From: Alphaproteobacteria bacterium
Lineage (GTDB): Bacteria; Pseudomonadota; Alphaproteobacteria; CACIAM-22H2
DNA: 30,465 nt
Assembly (NCBI GenBank): GCA_016869915.1
Contig: VGDA01000003.1
Coordinates: 1 to 30,465, forward strand
Direction of reading: 5' to 3'
A program made the translations under genes and the position numbers. The notes under the pieces were generated by a model. The model saw only the letters and a list, made by a program, of their open reading frames with translations, was not told where the DNA came from and ran no database searches. This document shows positions 8,009 to 15,603 of this stretch, piece after piece; position 1 is the first letter of the stretch; every line of letters starts with the position of its first letter.

Positions 8009-8634
8009 GGCGTTCCCCCCGGGAGCGTCGCGCGGGCGACGAAGCGCGCGATGCCGCCCAGGCCGGTCGGCCTGCTCTCGAAGGCGAGGCCGAGCCGCTC
8101 CGCCGCGGCGGCTGCCGCCGCGGACAGCGCCGGGTCCTCGACCTGCGCGAGATGGACCACGCGCGTGTAGTTGCCGAAATAGTCGCCGAGCAGCTCGGGA
8201 TGCCGGTCGAGGCCGAGCCCCTTCACCACCAGCGCGTCGAAATGCCGGACCAGGTAGTCGGTCAGGTAGAAGGTGCCGGGCTCCGCGTCGTGCAGCGCGG
8301 CGAATTCGCCGGCACCGGCGTAGAACTCGTAGCAATGCGCGCCCTCGATGCGCTGGACGCCTTCCTCGGAAAGGACGCGGTCGAGCATCCCGCCGGTCCC
8401 GCAATCGCCATAGAGGCAGAGCACGCGCTCGAAGCGGCCGCGCGCCTCGCGGATCCTGCCGCGCACCGCCTCGGGGATGCGTTCCGGGCGGTTGTGCAGG
8501 TCGGCGGGCAGGCAGGCGAGCTCGACATGCGTCCAGCCGTTGAGGCGGATGACGGCGAGCATCTCGCGCGCGAGCGCGCCGCAGGCGACGACGAGCGTGC
8601 GCGGCAGGACGTCCCGCGCGCCGGCCGGGGTCAT
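7996..8634 (-). CDS. DUF1638 domain protein in corrinoid operon
   Basis: This 212-aa soluble protein starts with a Rossmann-like strand (RTLVVACGALAREMLAVI). It contains the DUF1638 landmarks LPADLHNRPERIPEAVR, VLCLYGDCGTGGMLDRVL and EGAHCYEFYAG, then TFYLTDYLVRHFD and GDYFGNYTRVVHLAQ. Conserved cysteines and histidines (the YGDCGTGG and AHCYEF motifs) suggest a metal or cofactor site, but no reaction is established for the family as far as I know. The start ATG at 8634 overlaps the corrinoid-protein stop by four bases (ATGA). Its fixed place between corrinoid protein and reactivator implies a helper role in corrinoid handling or methyl transfer. Function is inference; family membership is fairly certain. 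Confidence 0.87.
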   Translation of the reverse strand: MTPAGARDVLPRTLVVACGALAREMLAVIRLNGWTHVELACLPADLHNRPERIPEAVRGRIREARGRFERVLCLYGDCGTGGMLDRVLSEEGVQRIEGAHCYEFYAGAGEFAALHDAEPGTFYLTDYLVRHFDALVVKGLGLDRHPELLGDYFGNYTRVVHLAQVEDPALSAAAAAAAERLGLAFESRPTGLGGIARFVARATLPGGTPWRS

Positions 8635-9326
8635 CCCGCCGCGCGCTGGTTGTGGCGGCGCCGGATCAGGCCCTTGGCCGTCTCGACCGTGACGGCGGCG
8701 TCGCGGCAATAGGCGTCGGCGCCGACCTGGCGCGCGAAGTCCTCGTTCAGGGGCGCGCCGCCGACGAGCACGATGTAGTCGTCGCGGATGCCCTTCTCCT
8801 TCAGCGTGTCGATCACGATCTTCATGTAGGGCATCGTGGTCGTGAGCAGGGCCGACATGCCGAGGATCTCCGGCTTGTGCTCCTCGAGCGCGGCCAGGTA
8901 CTTCTCGACGGGATTGTTGATCCCGAGGTCGATCACCTCGAAGCCGGCGCCCTCCATCATCATGCAGACGAGGTTCTTGCCTATGTCGTGGATGTCGCCC
9001 TTCACGGTGCCGATGACCATCTTGCCGATCTTCGGCGCGCCGGTCTCCGCGAGCAGCGGGCGCAGGATCGCCATGCCCGCCTTCATCGCGTTGGCGGAGA
9101 GCAGCACCTCCGGCACGAAGAGGATGCCGTCGCGGAAGTCCTCGCCGACGATGCGCATGCCCTCGACGAGGGCCTTGGTGAGGACGTCGTAGGGCGTCCA
9201 CCTGCGTGAAAGCAGGATGCGCACGCCCTGCTCGATCTCCTCCTTTAGGCCGTCGTAGAGGTCGTCGTGCATCTGCTGCACGAGGTCGTCGTCGCCAAGC
9301 GCGTTCAGGTCGATCTCGTCGGACAT
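8631..9326 (-). CDS. Methyltransferase corrinoid protein (MtbC/MttC/MtgC type)
   Basis: This 231-aa soluble protein carries the corrinoid that accepts a methyl group from an MttB-type enzyme and hands it on. Residues 10-95 are the helical cap domain (B12-binding 2), with LFVPEVLLSANAMKAGM. Residues 100-225 are the Rossmann B12 domain. The lower-ligand motif is complete: D111, H113 and G116 in VKGDIHDIGKNLV, with H113 expected to coordinate cobalt. It is followed by the SALLTTTM and VLVGGAPLNEDF loops. Length and domain order are those of the family. It is the first gene of the - strand operon, transcribed divergently from the FAD/GcvT dehydrogenase gene. It is the only corrinoid protein in the window, so it may serve both MttB homologues. 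Confidence 0.95.
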   Translation of the reverse strand: MSDEIDLNALGDDDLVQQMHDDLYDGLKEEIEQGVRILLSRRWTPYDVLTKALVEGMRIVGEDFRDGILFVPEVLLSANAMKAGMAILRPLLAETGAPKIGKMVIGTVKGDIHDIGKNLVCMMMEGAGFEVIDLGINNPVEKYLAALEEHKPEILGMSALLTTTMPYMKIVIDTLKEKGIRDDYIVLVGGAPLNEDFARQVGADAYCRDAAVTVETAKGLIRRRHNQRAAG

Positions 9327-9494
9327 GGTCGCTATGCCGCCCGGATTTGCCGAAGGTCGCCCTTTCTAGCCCGGCCACGCGCCGCTGTCGCGCGGTTCGT
9401 GCCCCCGGCCCTTCCGGCGTCCACGCGTTTCGGACATGATCGCTGGCGACAGGCCCGGCGCGGCAGCCGGGCGGAATTCGGGGGACTCCAGGGC
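9327..9494. promoter_or_regulatory. Divergent promoter region between corrinoid operon and first FAD/GcvT dehydrogenase
   Basis: This 168-base intergenic stretch must drive the corrinoid operon leftward and the dehydrogenase operon rightward. I see no consensus -35/-10 pair or clear operator. A strong GGGGGA at 9480-9485 serves as Shine-Dalgarno for the rightward gene. The 12 bases 9474-9485 are matched at 11 of 12 positions in front of the second dehydrogenase gene (26479-26490). Confidence 0.5.
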
Positions 9495-11906
9495 ATGAAA
9501 TCCCATGTGCGCGCGGTGGTCATCGGTGGCGGCGTCGTCGGCGCGAGCGTCCTCTACCACCTGACGAAGATCGGCTGGACCGACGTGATGCTGCTGGAGA
9601 AGCACGAGCTCACCTCCGGCTCCACCTGGCACGCGGCGGCGAGCGTGCACACCTACAACTCGGACGCCAACGTCTCGAAGCTGCAGAAGTACACGATCGA
9701 CCTCTATCGCGAGATCGAGGCCATCTCCGGCCAGTCCTGCGGCGTCCACGCCACCGGCAACATGGTCGTCGCGGCGAACCAGACGGTGCTCGACAACATC
9801 CGGATGATGCACAGCCGCGGCAAGTACCTCGGCCTCGAGATGGAGCTCATCTCGCCCACGCAGGCGCGCAAGCTGAACCCGCTGATCGAGCCGTCCGAGT
9901 TCCTCGGCGCGCTGTGGCGCAAGGATGGCGGCCATGTCGACCCGAACGGCGTGACGCAGGCCTACGCGATCGCTGCGCGCAAGGCGGGCGCCGAGGTGCA
10001 TCGCTTCACGATGGTGAAGGAACTGCACCAGCTGCCGGACGGCTCCTGGCGCGTCGTCACCGACAAGGGCGACGTCGTCGCCGAGCACGTCGTCAACGCG
10101 GCGGGCCTGTGGGCGCGCGAGGTCGGCCGCATGGCCGGAATCGAGCTGCCCGTGCTGGCGATGGAGCACATGTACATCGTCACCGAGGAGATGCCGGAGG
10201 TCGTCGCGCTCGAGCGCGAGCTCCTGCCGACGACGGACTACTCGGGCGAGATCTACATGCGCCAGGAGGGCAAGGGCGTCCTCATGGGCACCTACGAGCG
10301 CGATTGCCGCGTCTGGTCGCCCGACACCACGCCCTGGGACTTCAACATGCAGCTGCTGCCGGACGACCTCGACCGGCTGAGCCCGCACCTGGAGATCGGC
10401 TTCCGCCACTTCCCGGCGATCGGGCGCGCGGGCATCAGGAAGGTCGTGAACGGCCCCTTCACCTTCGCGCCCGACGGCAACCCGCTCGTCGGTCCGGTGC
10501 GCGGGCTGCGCAACTTCTGGAGCGCATGCGGCGTGATGGCCGGCTTCGCGCAGGGCGGCGGCGTCGGCCTCGCGCTGTCGCGCTGGATGGAGCATGGCGA
10601 GCCGGGCGCCGACCTCTTCGCGATGGACGTCTCGCGCTTCGGCAGCTACGCCACGCCGCGCTATACCCACGTGAAGGTGCAGGAGAACTACCAGCGCCGC
10701 TTCCGCATCGCCTACCCGAACGAAGAACTGCCCGCGGCGCGGCCGCTGCGCCGCACGCCGGTCTACGACCGCCTCAAGGCCCGCGGCGCGGTGTTCGGCG
10801 CGTCCTTCGGGCTGGAGACGGCGCTGTGGTACGCGCCCGAGGGCATGGAGGCCGCGGAGACGCCGACCTATCGCCGCTCCAACGCCTTCCCGGTGGTGCG
10901 CGAGGAATGCCTCGCGGTGCGCGAGAAGGTCGGCATCATGGAGATCTCCGGCTTCGGCAAGTACGACATCTCCGGCCCTGGCGCCGAGGCGTGGCTCGAC
11001 CGGCTGCTCGCCGCGCGCATCCCGAAGCCCGGGCGCATGGTGCTCGCGCCGATGCTCAACGAGCGCGGCACGATCATGGGCGACTTCTCGCTCGCCCGCC
11101 TGTCGGCGGACCGCTTCCTGATGGTCGGCTCGGGCGCCGCCGAGGTCTTCCACATGCGCTGGTTCGAGCGCATCGGCATCCCCGCGGACATGTCCGTGCG
11201 CCCGCTGCCCGGCGCGCTGACAGGGTTCATGGTCGCCGGGCCGCGCTCGCGCGAACTGCTCCAGCGCCTGGTGCGCGACGACCTGTCCAACGCCGCCTTC
11301 CGCTTCTTCGCGGTGCGCGAGATGGCGGTCGGCATGGTGCCGGCGATCGTCGCGCGCGCCAGCTACACCGGCGACCTCGGCTACGAGATCTGGACGACGC
11401 CCGACTTCCAGATGGCGCTGCACGAGGCCCTGGTCGAGGCGGGCCAGGACCTCGGCCTGCGCCATTTCGGAAATCGCGCGCTGATGTCGCTGCGCCTCGA
11501 GAAGGGCTATGGCGCGTTCCTGCGCGAGTTCCGCCCCGACTACACGCCCGTCGAGAGCGGGCTCGACCGCTTCGTCGCCTACGACAAGCCGGGCTTCGTC
11601 GGCCGCGAGGCCGCGCTCGAGGACCGCGCGACGTCGCCCTCGCGGCGCCTCGTGCCCCTCGTCGTCGACACCGACGTCGAGGTCGTCGGGTACGAATCGA
11701 TTCTCAGGGATGGCGCGCCGGTCGGCCAGGTCACCTCGGGCGGCTACGCGCACTGGGCCGGCAAGAGCATGGCGATGGGCTATGTCGCGGCGGAGCACGC
11801 GGTCGACGGGGCCGAGTTCGACATCCAGATCTTCGAGCAGGTCCGGCGCGCGCGCATCGCCATGGCCCCGCTCTTCGACGCCAATGGCGGCCGCCAGCGC
11901 GGCTGA
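9495..11906 (+). CDS. FAD-dependent demethylating dehydrogenase with GcvT domain (dimethylglycine/sarcosine dehydrogenase-like), copy 1
   Basis: This 803-aa enzyme is expected to oxidise an N-methyl group of a tertiary or secondary amine and pass the carbon to tetrahydrofolate. The N-terminal DAO-type FAD domain has the dinucleotide motif GGGVVGAS at residues 11-18. It also has TSGSTWHAA with H46, which aligns with the histidine that covalently holds FAD in mammalian dimethylglycine dehydrogenase. The FAO_M-like linker region follows at about 370-430. The GcvT folate domain spans about 430-800, with PLPGALTGFMVAGPRSRELL, ARASYTGDLGYEIWT and a C-terminal GQVTSGGYAHW block. The ATG at 9495 is preceded by GGGGGA. 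The stop overlaps the next gene by 23 bases. A paralogue of the same length lies at 26498. The true substrate (dimethylglycine, sarcosine or another methylated amine) cannot be read from sequence. Confidence 0.93.
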   Translation: MKSHVRAVVIGGGVVGASVLYHLTKIGWTDVMLLEKHELTSGSTWHAAASVHTYNSDANVSKLQKYTIDLYREIEAISGQSCGVHATGNMVVAANQTVLDNIRMMHSRGKYLGLEMELISPTQARKLNPLIEPSEFLGALWRKDGGHVDPNGVTQAYAIAARKAGAEVHRFTMVKELHQLPDGSWRVVTDKGDVVAEHVVNAAGLWAREVGRMAGIELPVLAMEHMYIVTEEMPEVVALERELLPTTDYSGEIYMRQEGKGVLMGTYERDCRVWSPDTTPWDFNMQLLPDDLDRLSPHLEIGFRHFPAIGRAGIRKVVNGPFTFAPDGNPLVGPVRGLRNFWSACGVMAGFAQGGGVGLALSRWMEHGEPGADLFAMDVSRFGSYATPRYTHVKVQENYQRRFRIAYPNEELPAARPLRRTPVYDRLKARGAVFGASFGLETALWYAPEGMEAAETPTYRRSNAFPVVREECLAVREKVGIMEISGFGKYDISGPGAEAWLDRLLAARIPKPGRMVLAPMLNERGTIMGDFSLARLSADRFLMVGSGAAEVFHMRWFERIGIPADMSVRPLPGALTGFMVAGPRSRELLQRLVRDDLSNAAFRFFAVREMAVGMVPAIVARASYTGDLGYEIWTTPDFQMALHEALVEAGQDLGLRHFGNRALMSLRLEKGYGAFLREFRPDYTPVESGLDRFVAYDKPGFVGREAALEDRATSPSRRLVPLVVDTDVEVVGYESILRDGAPVGQVTSGGYAHWAGKSMAMGYVAAEHAVDGAEFDIQIFEQVRRARIAMAPLFDANGGRQRG

Positions 11907-12327
11907 CGCCGGGGGCGCCGCCACCGGCGGCTGCCTCTGCGGCGCGGTGCGGTTCGCGCTGCGCGGCCCGCTGCGCGCCGTGGTCGTCTGCCATTGCGGC
12001 CAGTGCCGGCGCTGGCACGGCCATGCCGGCGCCTACACGCGGTGCGAAGCAGGCGCGTTGCGCCTCGACGAGGACCGCGGCCTCGCATGGTTCCGGTCCT
12101 CCGACGTCGCGCGACGGGGCTTCTGCCGCGAATGCGGATCGTCGCTGTTCTGGCAACGCCATGGCTCCGGGAGGGTCTCGGTCGCGGCAGGCGCGCTCGA
12201 TGGCCCGACGGGGCTCGCGACGACGCTGCAGATCTTCGCGGCCGACAAGGGCGACTACTACGACCTCGACCCGGCCCTGCCCGCCTGCGCGGGAACGGGC
12301 ACGGCCACGACGGAGGGCGGCGCATGA
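11884..12327 (+). CDS. GFA/CENP-V domain zinc protein
   Basis: This 147-aa protein has the seven-cysteine zinc pattern of the GFA (Gfa-like, CENP-V) fold: C17 and C19 (GGCLCGAVRF), C36, C38 and C41 (CHCGQCRRWHG), and C81 and C84 (GFCRECGSSLFW). Family members were named for promoting the glutathione-formaldehyde adduct, though many have unknown substrates. Here the gene overlaps the dehydrogenase by 23 bases. A formaldehyde-releasing oxidation of N-methyl groups would make such a function sensible, but this is inference. The ATG at 11884 was chosen because it is the last start before the first zinc cysteine; no strong Shine-Dalgarno is visible, consistent with translational coupling. The stop overlaps the next start as ATGA. 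Confidence 0.87.
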   Translation: MAAASAADAGGAATGGCLCGAVRFALRGPLRAVVVCHCGQCRRWHGHAGAYTRCEAGALRLDEDRGLAWFRSSDVARRGFCRECGSSLFWQRHGSGRVSVAAGALDGPTGLATTLQIFAADKGDYYDLDPALPACAGTGTATTEGGA

Positions 12328-13574
12328 CGAACGTGTTCAAGGACCCGCGCAAGCACGCCTACCTCAACCCGGAGGGCGCGGACCGCCCGCTGCGCAGCCC
12401 GGTGCCGCCCTCGACGCTGAAATCGGCGCGCGCATGGCGCAAGCGGCGTCTGGTCGAGCAGGTCGTCGCGCATGATTGCTCCGCCATCCTGCTCTACGAC
12501 CCCGTCAACATCCGCTACGCGCTCGACGTCACGAACATGCAGCTCTGGATGACGCACAACCCGTCGCACTACGCGGTGGTCTGCGCCGACGGGCACGCGA
12601 TCGACTTCGAGTACGGCAAGTCCGAGCACCTCGCGCGGGGCTTCGAGACGATCGACGAGGTGCGCACCGCGCGCACCTGGTTCTACTTCTCCGCGGGTGC
12701 GCGCCTGCACGAGCGCGTCGAGCTCTGGGCGGACGAGGTCGTCGACATCCTGCGCGAGCGCGGCGGCGGCAACATGCGCCTCGCCGCCGACAAGCTGGAG
12801 ATGGAGGGCGTCGACGCGCTGCGCCGCCGCGGCGTGACCCTCGTCGAGGGGCAGGAGCTGACCGAGCACGCGCGCAAGATCAAGAGCGCGGACGAGATCG
12901 AGCTGATGAGGTGGACGATCCGCGTCTGCGAGGCTGGCATGGCGCGGATGTACGAGCATTCGCAGCCCGGGCGGACCGAGAACGAGATCTGGGCCGAGCT
13001 GCATTTCGAGAACATCCGATCCGGCGGCGAGTGGCTCGAATCCCGCCTCCTCGCCTCCGGGCCGCGCACGAACCCATGGTTCCAGGAGAGCTCCGACCGC
13101 GTCTGCGAGGCGGGCGACATGCTCGCCTTCGACACCGACATGATCGGTCCCTATGGCTACTGCGCCGACCTCTCGCGCTCCTGGACGATCGGCCACCTGC
13201 GCATGACGCCGGAGCAGCGGACCCTCTACGCCGCCGCGGTCGAGCAGATCGAGCACAACGTCTCGATCCTGCGCCCCGGCATGACCTGCCGCGAGTTCGA
13301 CGAGAAGAGCTGGCGCATCCCCGCGAAGTACCAGGCGCGGCGCTACTCGGCCGCGCTCCACGGCGTGGGCCTCGCCGACGAGTGGCCCTCGGTGCCCACC
13401 CATGTCGACTTCGCGCGCGCCTATCCCTCGACCTTCGAGGAGAACATGGTGCTCTGCGTGGAGGCGCTGATCGGCGAGGAGCACGGGCGCGAATGCGTCA
13501 AGCTCGAGACGCAGATCCTCGTCACCGCCGACGGGCCCGTGCGCCTCGACAGCTTCCCCTGGGAGACCGCCTGA
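12324..13574 (+). CDS. DddP-like M24-fold metalloenzyme (candidate DMSP lyase or related betaine lyase)
   Basis: This 416-aa protein has the creatinase/prolidase (M24) pita-bread fold but closely resembles DddP, the dimethylsulfoniopropionate lyase of marine alphaproteobacteria. Shared stretches include DPVNIRYALDVTNMQLW-THNP, GGGNMRLAADK, GGEWLESRLLASGPRTNPWFQ and FDTDMIGPYGYCADLSRSW. The six metal ligands are present as D270, D272, D282, H346, E380 and E395. The two residues implicated in DddP catalysis are also present: D352 in HGVGLADEWP and Y341. From memory of the characterised Ruegeria enzyme these match with a constant offset of 25 (26 after an insertion). Ordinary prolidases have a histidine motif rather than this aspartate. 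It is coupled to the GFA and dehydrogenase genes (ATGA overlap). It could cleave DMSP or a nitrogen analogue; sequence alone cannot decide. Confidence 0.85.
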   Translation: MTNVFKDPRKHAYLNPEGADRPLRSPVPPSTLKSARAWRKRRLVEQVVAHDCSAILLYDPVNIRYALDVTNMQLWMTHNPSHYAVVCADGHAIDFEYGKSEHLARGFETIDEVRTARTWFYFSAGARLHERVELWADEVVDILRERGGGNMRLAADKLEMEGVDALRRRGVTLVEGQELTEHARKIKSADEIELMRWTIRVCEAGMARMYEHSQPGRTENEIWAELHFENIRSGGEWLESRLLASGPRTNPWFQESSDRVCEAGDMLAFDTDMIGPYGYCADLSRSWTIGHLRMTPEQRTLYAAAVEQIEHNVSILRPGMTCREFDEKSWRIPAKYQARRYSAALHGVGLADEWPSVPTHVDFARAYPSTFEENMVLCVEALIGEEHGRECVKLETQILVTADGPVRLDSFPWETA

Positions 13575-13596
13575 CGCGGCTCGCGACGACGCCGGC

Positions 13597-15603
13597 TCAA
13601 CCCGGCGGCGGCGCGAACTCGAGGTGGCACGCGATGCGGTGCGCGCCGAAGACGCGCTCGGGCGGCGCGGTCGTGTCGCAGGTGCCCTCCATGCGGCGCG
13701 GGCAGCGGCTCGCGAAGACGCAGCCGCGGATCTCCTCGGCAGGGCTCGGCATCTGGCCCGACAGGACGATCTCCGGCGGCGGCGCGTCGGGGTCGGGGCG
13801 CGGCGCGGCCGCGAGCAGCGCCTCCGTGTAGGGATGCCAGGGTGGCGCGAAGACCTGCGCCGCGGGGCCGTACTCGACGACGCGGCCCAGGTACATGACC
13901 GCGACGCGGTCGGCCATGTGCCTGACCAGCGCGAGGTCGTGCGAGATCAGCACCAGCGCCATGTCGCTGCCCGCGAGCAGGTCCGCGAGCAGGTTCACGA
14001 TCGCCGCCTGCACCGACACGTCGAGCGCCGACACAGGCTCGTCCGCCACCAGGAGGTCGGGGTCGCCCGCGAGCGCGCGCGCGATGGCGACGCGCTGGCG
14101 CTGGCCACCGGAAAGCTGCCAGGGCCGGCGCTCGGCCAGTTCGGCGGGAAGCTGCACGCGCGCCATGAGCCGCGCGGCCTCCTGCCGCGCCTCCTCGGCG
14201 CCCAACCCGCGCAGGCGGCGCAGCGGGCGCATCAGCGCATAGCCGACCGAGTGGCTCGGGTTGAGCGTGGAGTCCGGGTTCTGGAACACCATCTGCACGC
14301 GGCGCAGCAGCGCGCGCGGCCGCGAGTCCACGCCACCGTAAAGGGGCTCGCCGTCGAGCGACAGCCCGCCGCGCGCCTCGCCCGCGAGGCCCGCGACGAC
14401 GCGCGCGAAGGTGGACTTGCCGGAACCGGATTCGCCGACGATCGCGAGCGTGCCGCCGCGCCGCGCCTCGAGCGAGGCGTCGGTGAGCGCGCGGATGACG
14501 CGGCGCGGCTTGCCCGTCATGCCGCCGCCGACCTCGTACCACTTGCCGACGCCGCGCGCCTCGAGCAGCACCGGCCCCTCCTCCGCCTGCGTGGCGGCAT
14601 CGACGGCCGCGGCGACGCGCGCCGGAAGCTCCGCGAGCCGCGCGCAGCGGGCGAGATGGCCGGGCCCGCCGGCCTCGGAAAGCGCGATCGCGCCCGAACC
14701 GCAGCTCGCCGGCACGCCATTCGGGCAGCGCGGCAGGAATGCGCAGCCCGGACGCGCGCGATCCTCCGCGACCAGCGTGCCCGCGATCGGGGCGAGCCGG
14801 GCGCCGCCCCTCGGCCGGTCGAGGTCCGGCAGCGCGTCGAGCAGGCCGCGCGTATAGGGATGCGCCGGCGCGCGGAACACCTCGCGCACGCCGCCCGTCT
14901 CCACGAGGCGCCCGGCATAGAGCACGCCGACGCGATCGCAGAGCCGCGCCACCGTGCCGAGGTTGTGGCTGATGAACAGGATCGCGGTGCCGAAGCGCGC
15001 GCGCAGTTCGCGCACGAGCTCGAGGATCGCGGCCTCGATCGTCACGTCGAGGCCGGTCGTCGGCTCGTCCATGACCAGCAGCGAGGGCTCCGCCATCAGC
15101 GCCATCGCGATGACGACGCGCTGCTGCTGCCCGCCCGAGAGCTGGTGCGGATAGCGATCCATCGTCGCCTCCGCGTCGGGCAGCCGCACCTCGCGCAGCA
15201 TCGCCACGGCGCGCGCACGCGCGCGGGCCTCGTCGCGCTCGCCGTGCAGCATCGGCACCTCGACGAGCTGCCGCCCGATCGTCATCACCGGGTTCAGGCT
15301 CGACATCGGGTCCTGGTAGACCATCGCGATGCGCCGACCGCGCAGGCGCCGCAAGTCGCCTTCGCCCATGGCGGCGAGGTCGCGCCCCTCGAACAGCACC
15401 CGGCCCGCGGAGAGCGACATGCCGCGCGGCAGGTAGCGCATCGCCGCGAGCGCGACGGTCGACTTGCCGCAGCCGGACTCGCCGACGAGGCCGACCGCCT
15501 CGCCGGGCGCGATCGACAGGTCGACGCCGTCGAGGATGCGCGATGTGCCGCGCCGGCCGCGGTGCTCGACCGACACGCCCTCGAAGGCGAGGATGTCACC
15601 CAT
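13597..15603 (-). CDS. Fused Dpp/Opp-type ABC transporter ATPase (DppD-DppF in one chain)
   Basis: This 668-aa cytoplasmic protein joins the two ATPases of a peptide/nickel-type importer. Domain 1 has Walker A GESGCGKST at 41-49, signature LSGGQQQ at 155-161, Walker B LLVMDEP at 175-181 and ISHN at 211. It is followed by an oligopeptide-type C-terminal extension with four cysteines (C287, C293, C301, C320); such cysteines bind an iron-sulfur cluster in some DppD proteins. Domain 2 has Walker A GESGSGKST at 390-398, signature LSGGQRQ at 497-503 and Walker B LLVADEPVSALDVS near 517, and ends with a second cysteine motif (GCVFASRCPRR). The ATG overlaps the end of the preceding permease gene by 8 bases. 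It is the last gene of the importer operon. Confidence 0.94.
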   Translation of the reverse strand: MGDILAFEGVSVEHRGRRGTSRILDGVDLSIAPGEAVGLVGESGCGKSTVALAAMRYLPRGMSLSAGRVLFEGRDLAAMGEGDLRRLRGRRIAMVYQDPMSSLNPVMTIGRQLVEVPMLHGERDEARARARAVAMLREVRLPDAEATMDRYPHQLSGGQQQRVVIAMALMAEPSLLVMDEPTTGLDVTIEAAILELVRELRARFGTAILFISHNLGTVARLCDRVGVLYAGRLVETGGVREVFRAPAHPYTRGLLDALPDLDRPRGGARLAPIAGTLVAEDRARPGCAFLPRCPNGVPASCGSGAIALSEAGGPGHLARCARLAELPARVAAAVDAATQAEEGPVLLEARGVGKWYEVGGGMTGKPRRVIRALTDASLEARRGGTLAIVGESGSGKSTFARVVAGLAGEARGGLSLDGEPLYGGVDSRPRALLRRVQMVFQNPDSTLNPSHSVGYALMRPLRRLRGLGAEEARQEAARLMARVQLPAELAERRPWQLSGGQRQRVAIARALAGDPDLLVADEPVSALDVSVQAAIVNLLADLLAGSDMALVLISHDLALVRHMADRVAVMYLGRVVEYGPAAQVFAPPWHPYTEALLAAAPRPDPDAPPPEIVLSGQMPSPAEEIRGCVFASRCPRRMEGTCDTTAPPERVFGAHRIACHLEFAPPPG

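Noticed and set aside
8635..9378. Upstream extension of the DUF1638 gene into a 460-aa frame
   Set aside because: The added part is a low-complexity shadow of the corrinoid protein gene; the ATG at 8634 overlaps its stop in the usual way.
9366..11924. Long open frame (852 codons) on the - strand opposite the first FAD/GcvT gene
   Set aside because: It is a codon-bias shadow of a high-GC gene: the translation is rich in arginine, histidine, alanine and aspartate without any family motif. The same holds for the 836-codon frame at 26462-28972, the 505-codon frame at 507-2024 and the 659-codon + frame at 5784-7763.
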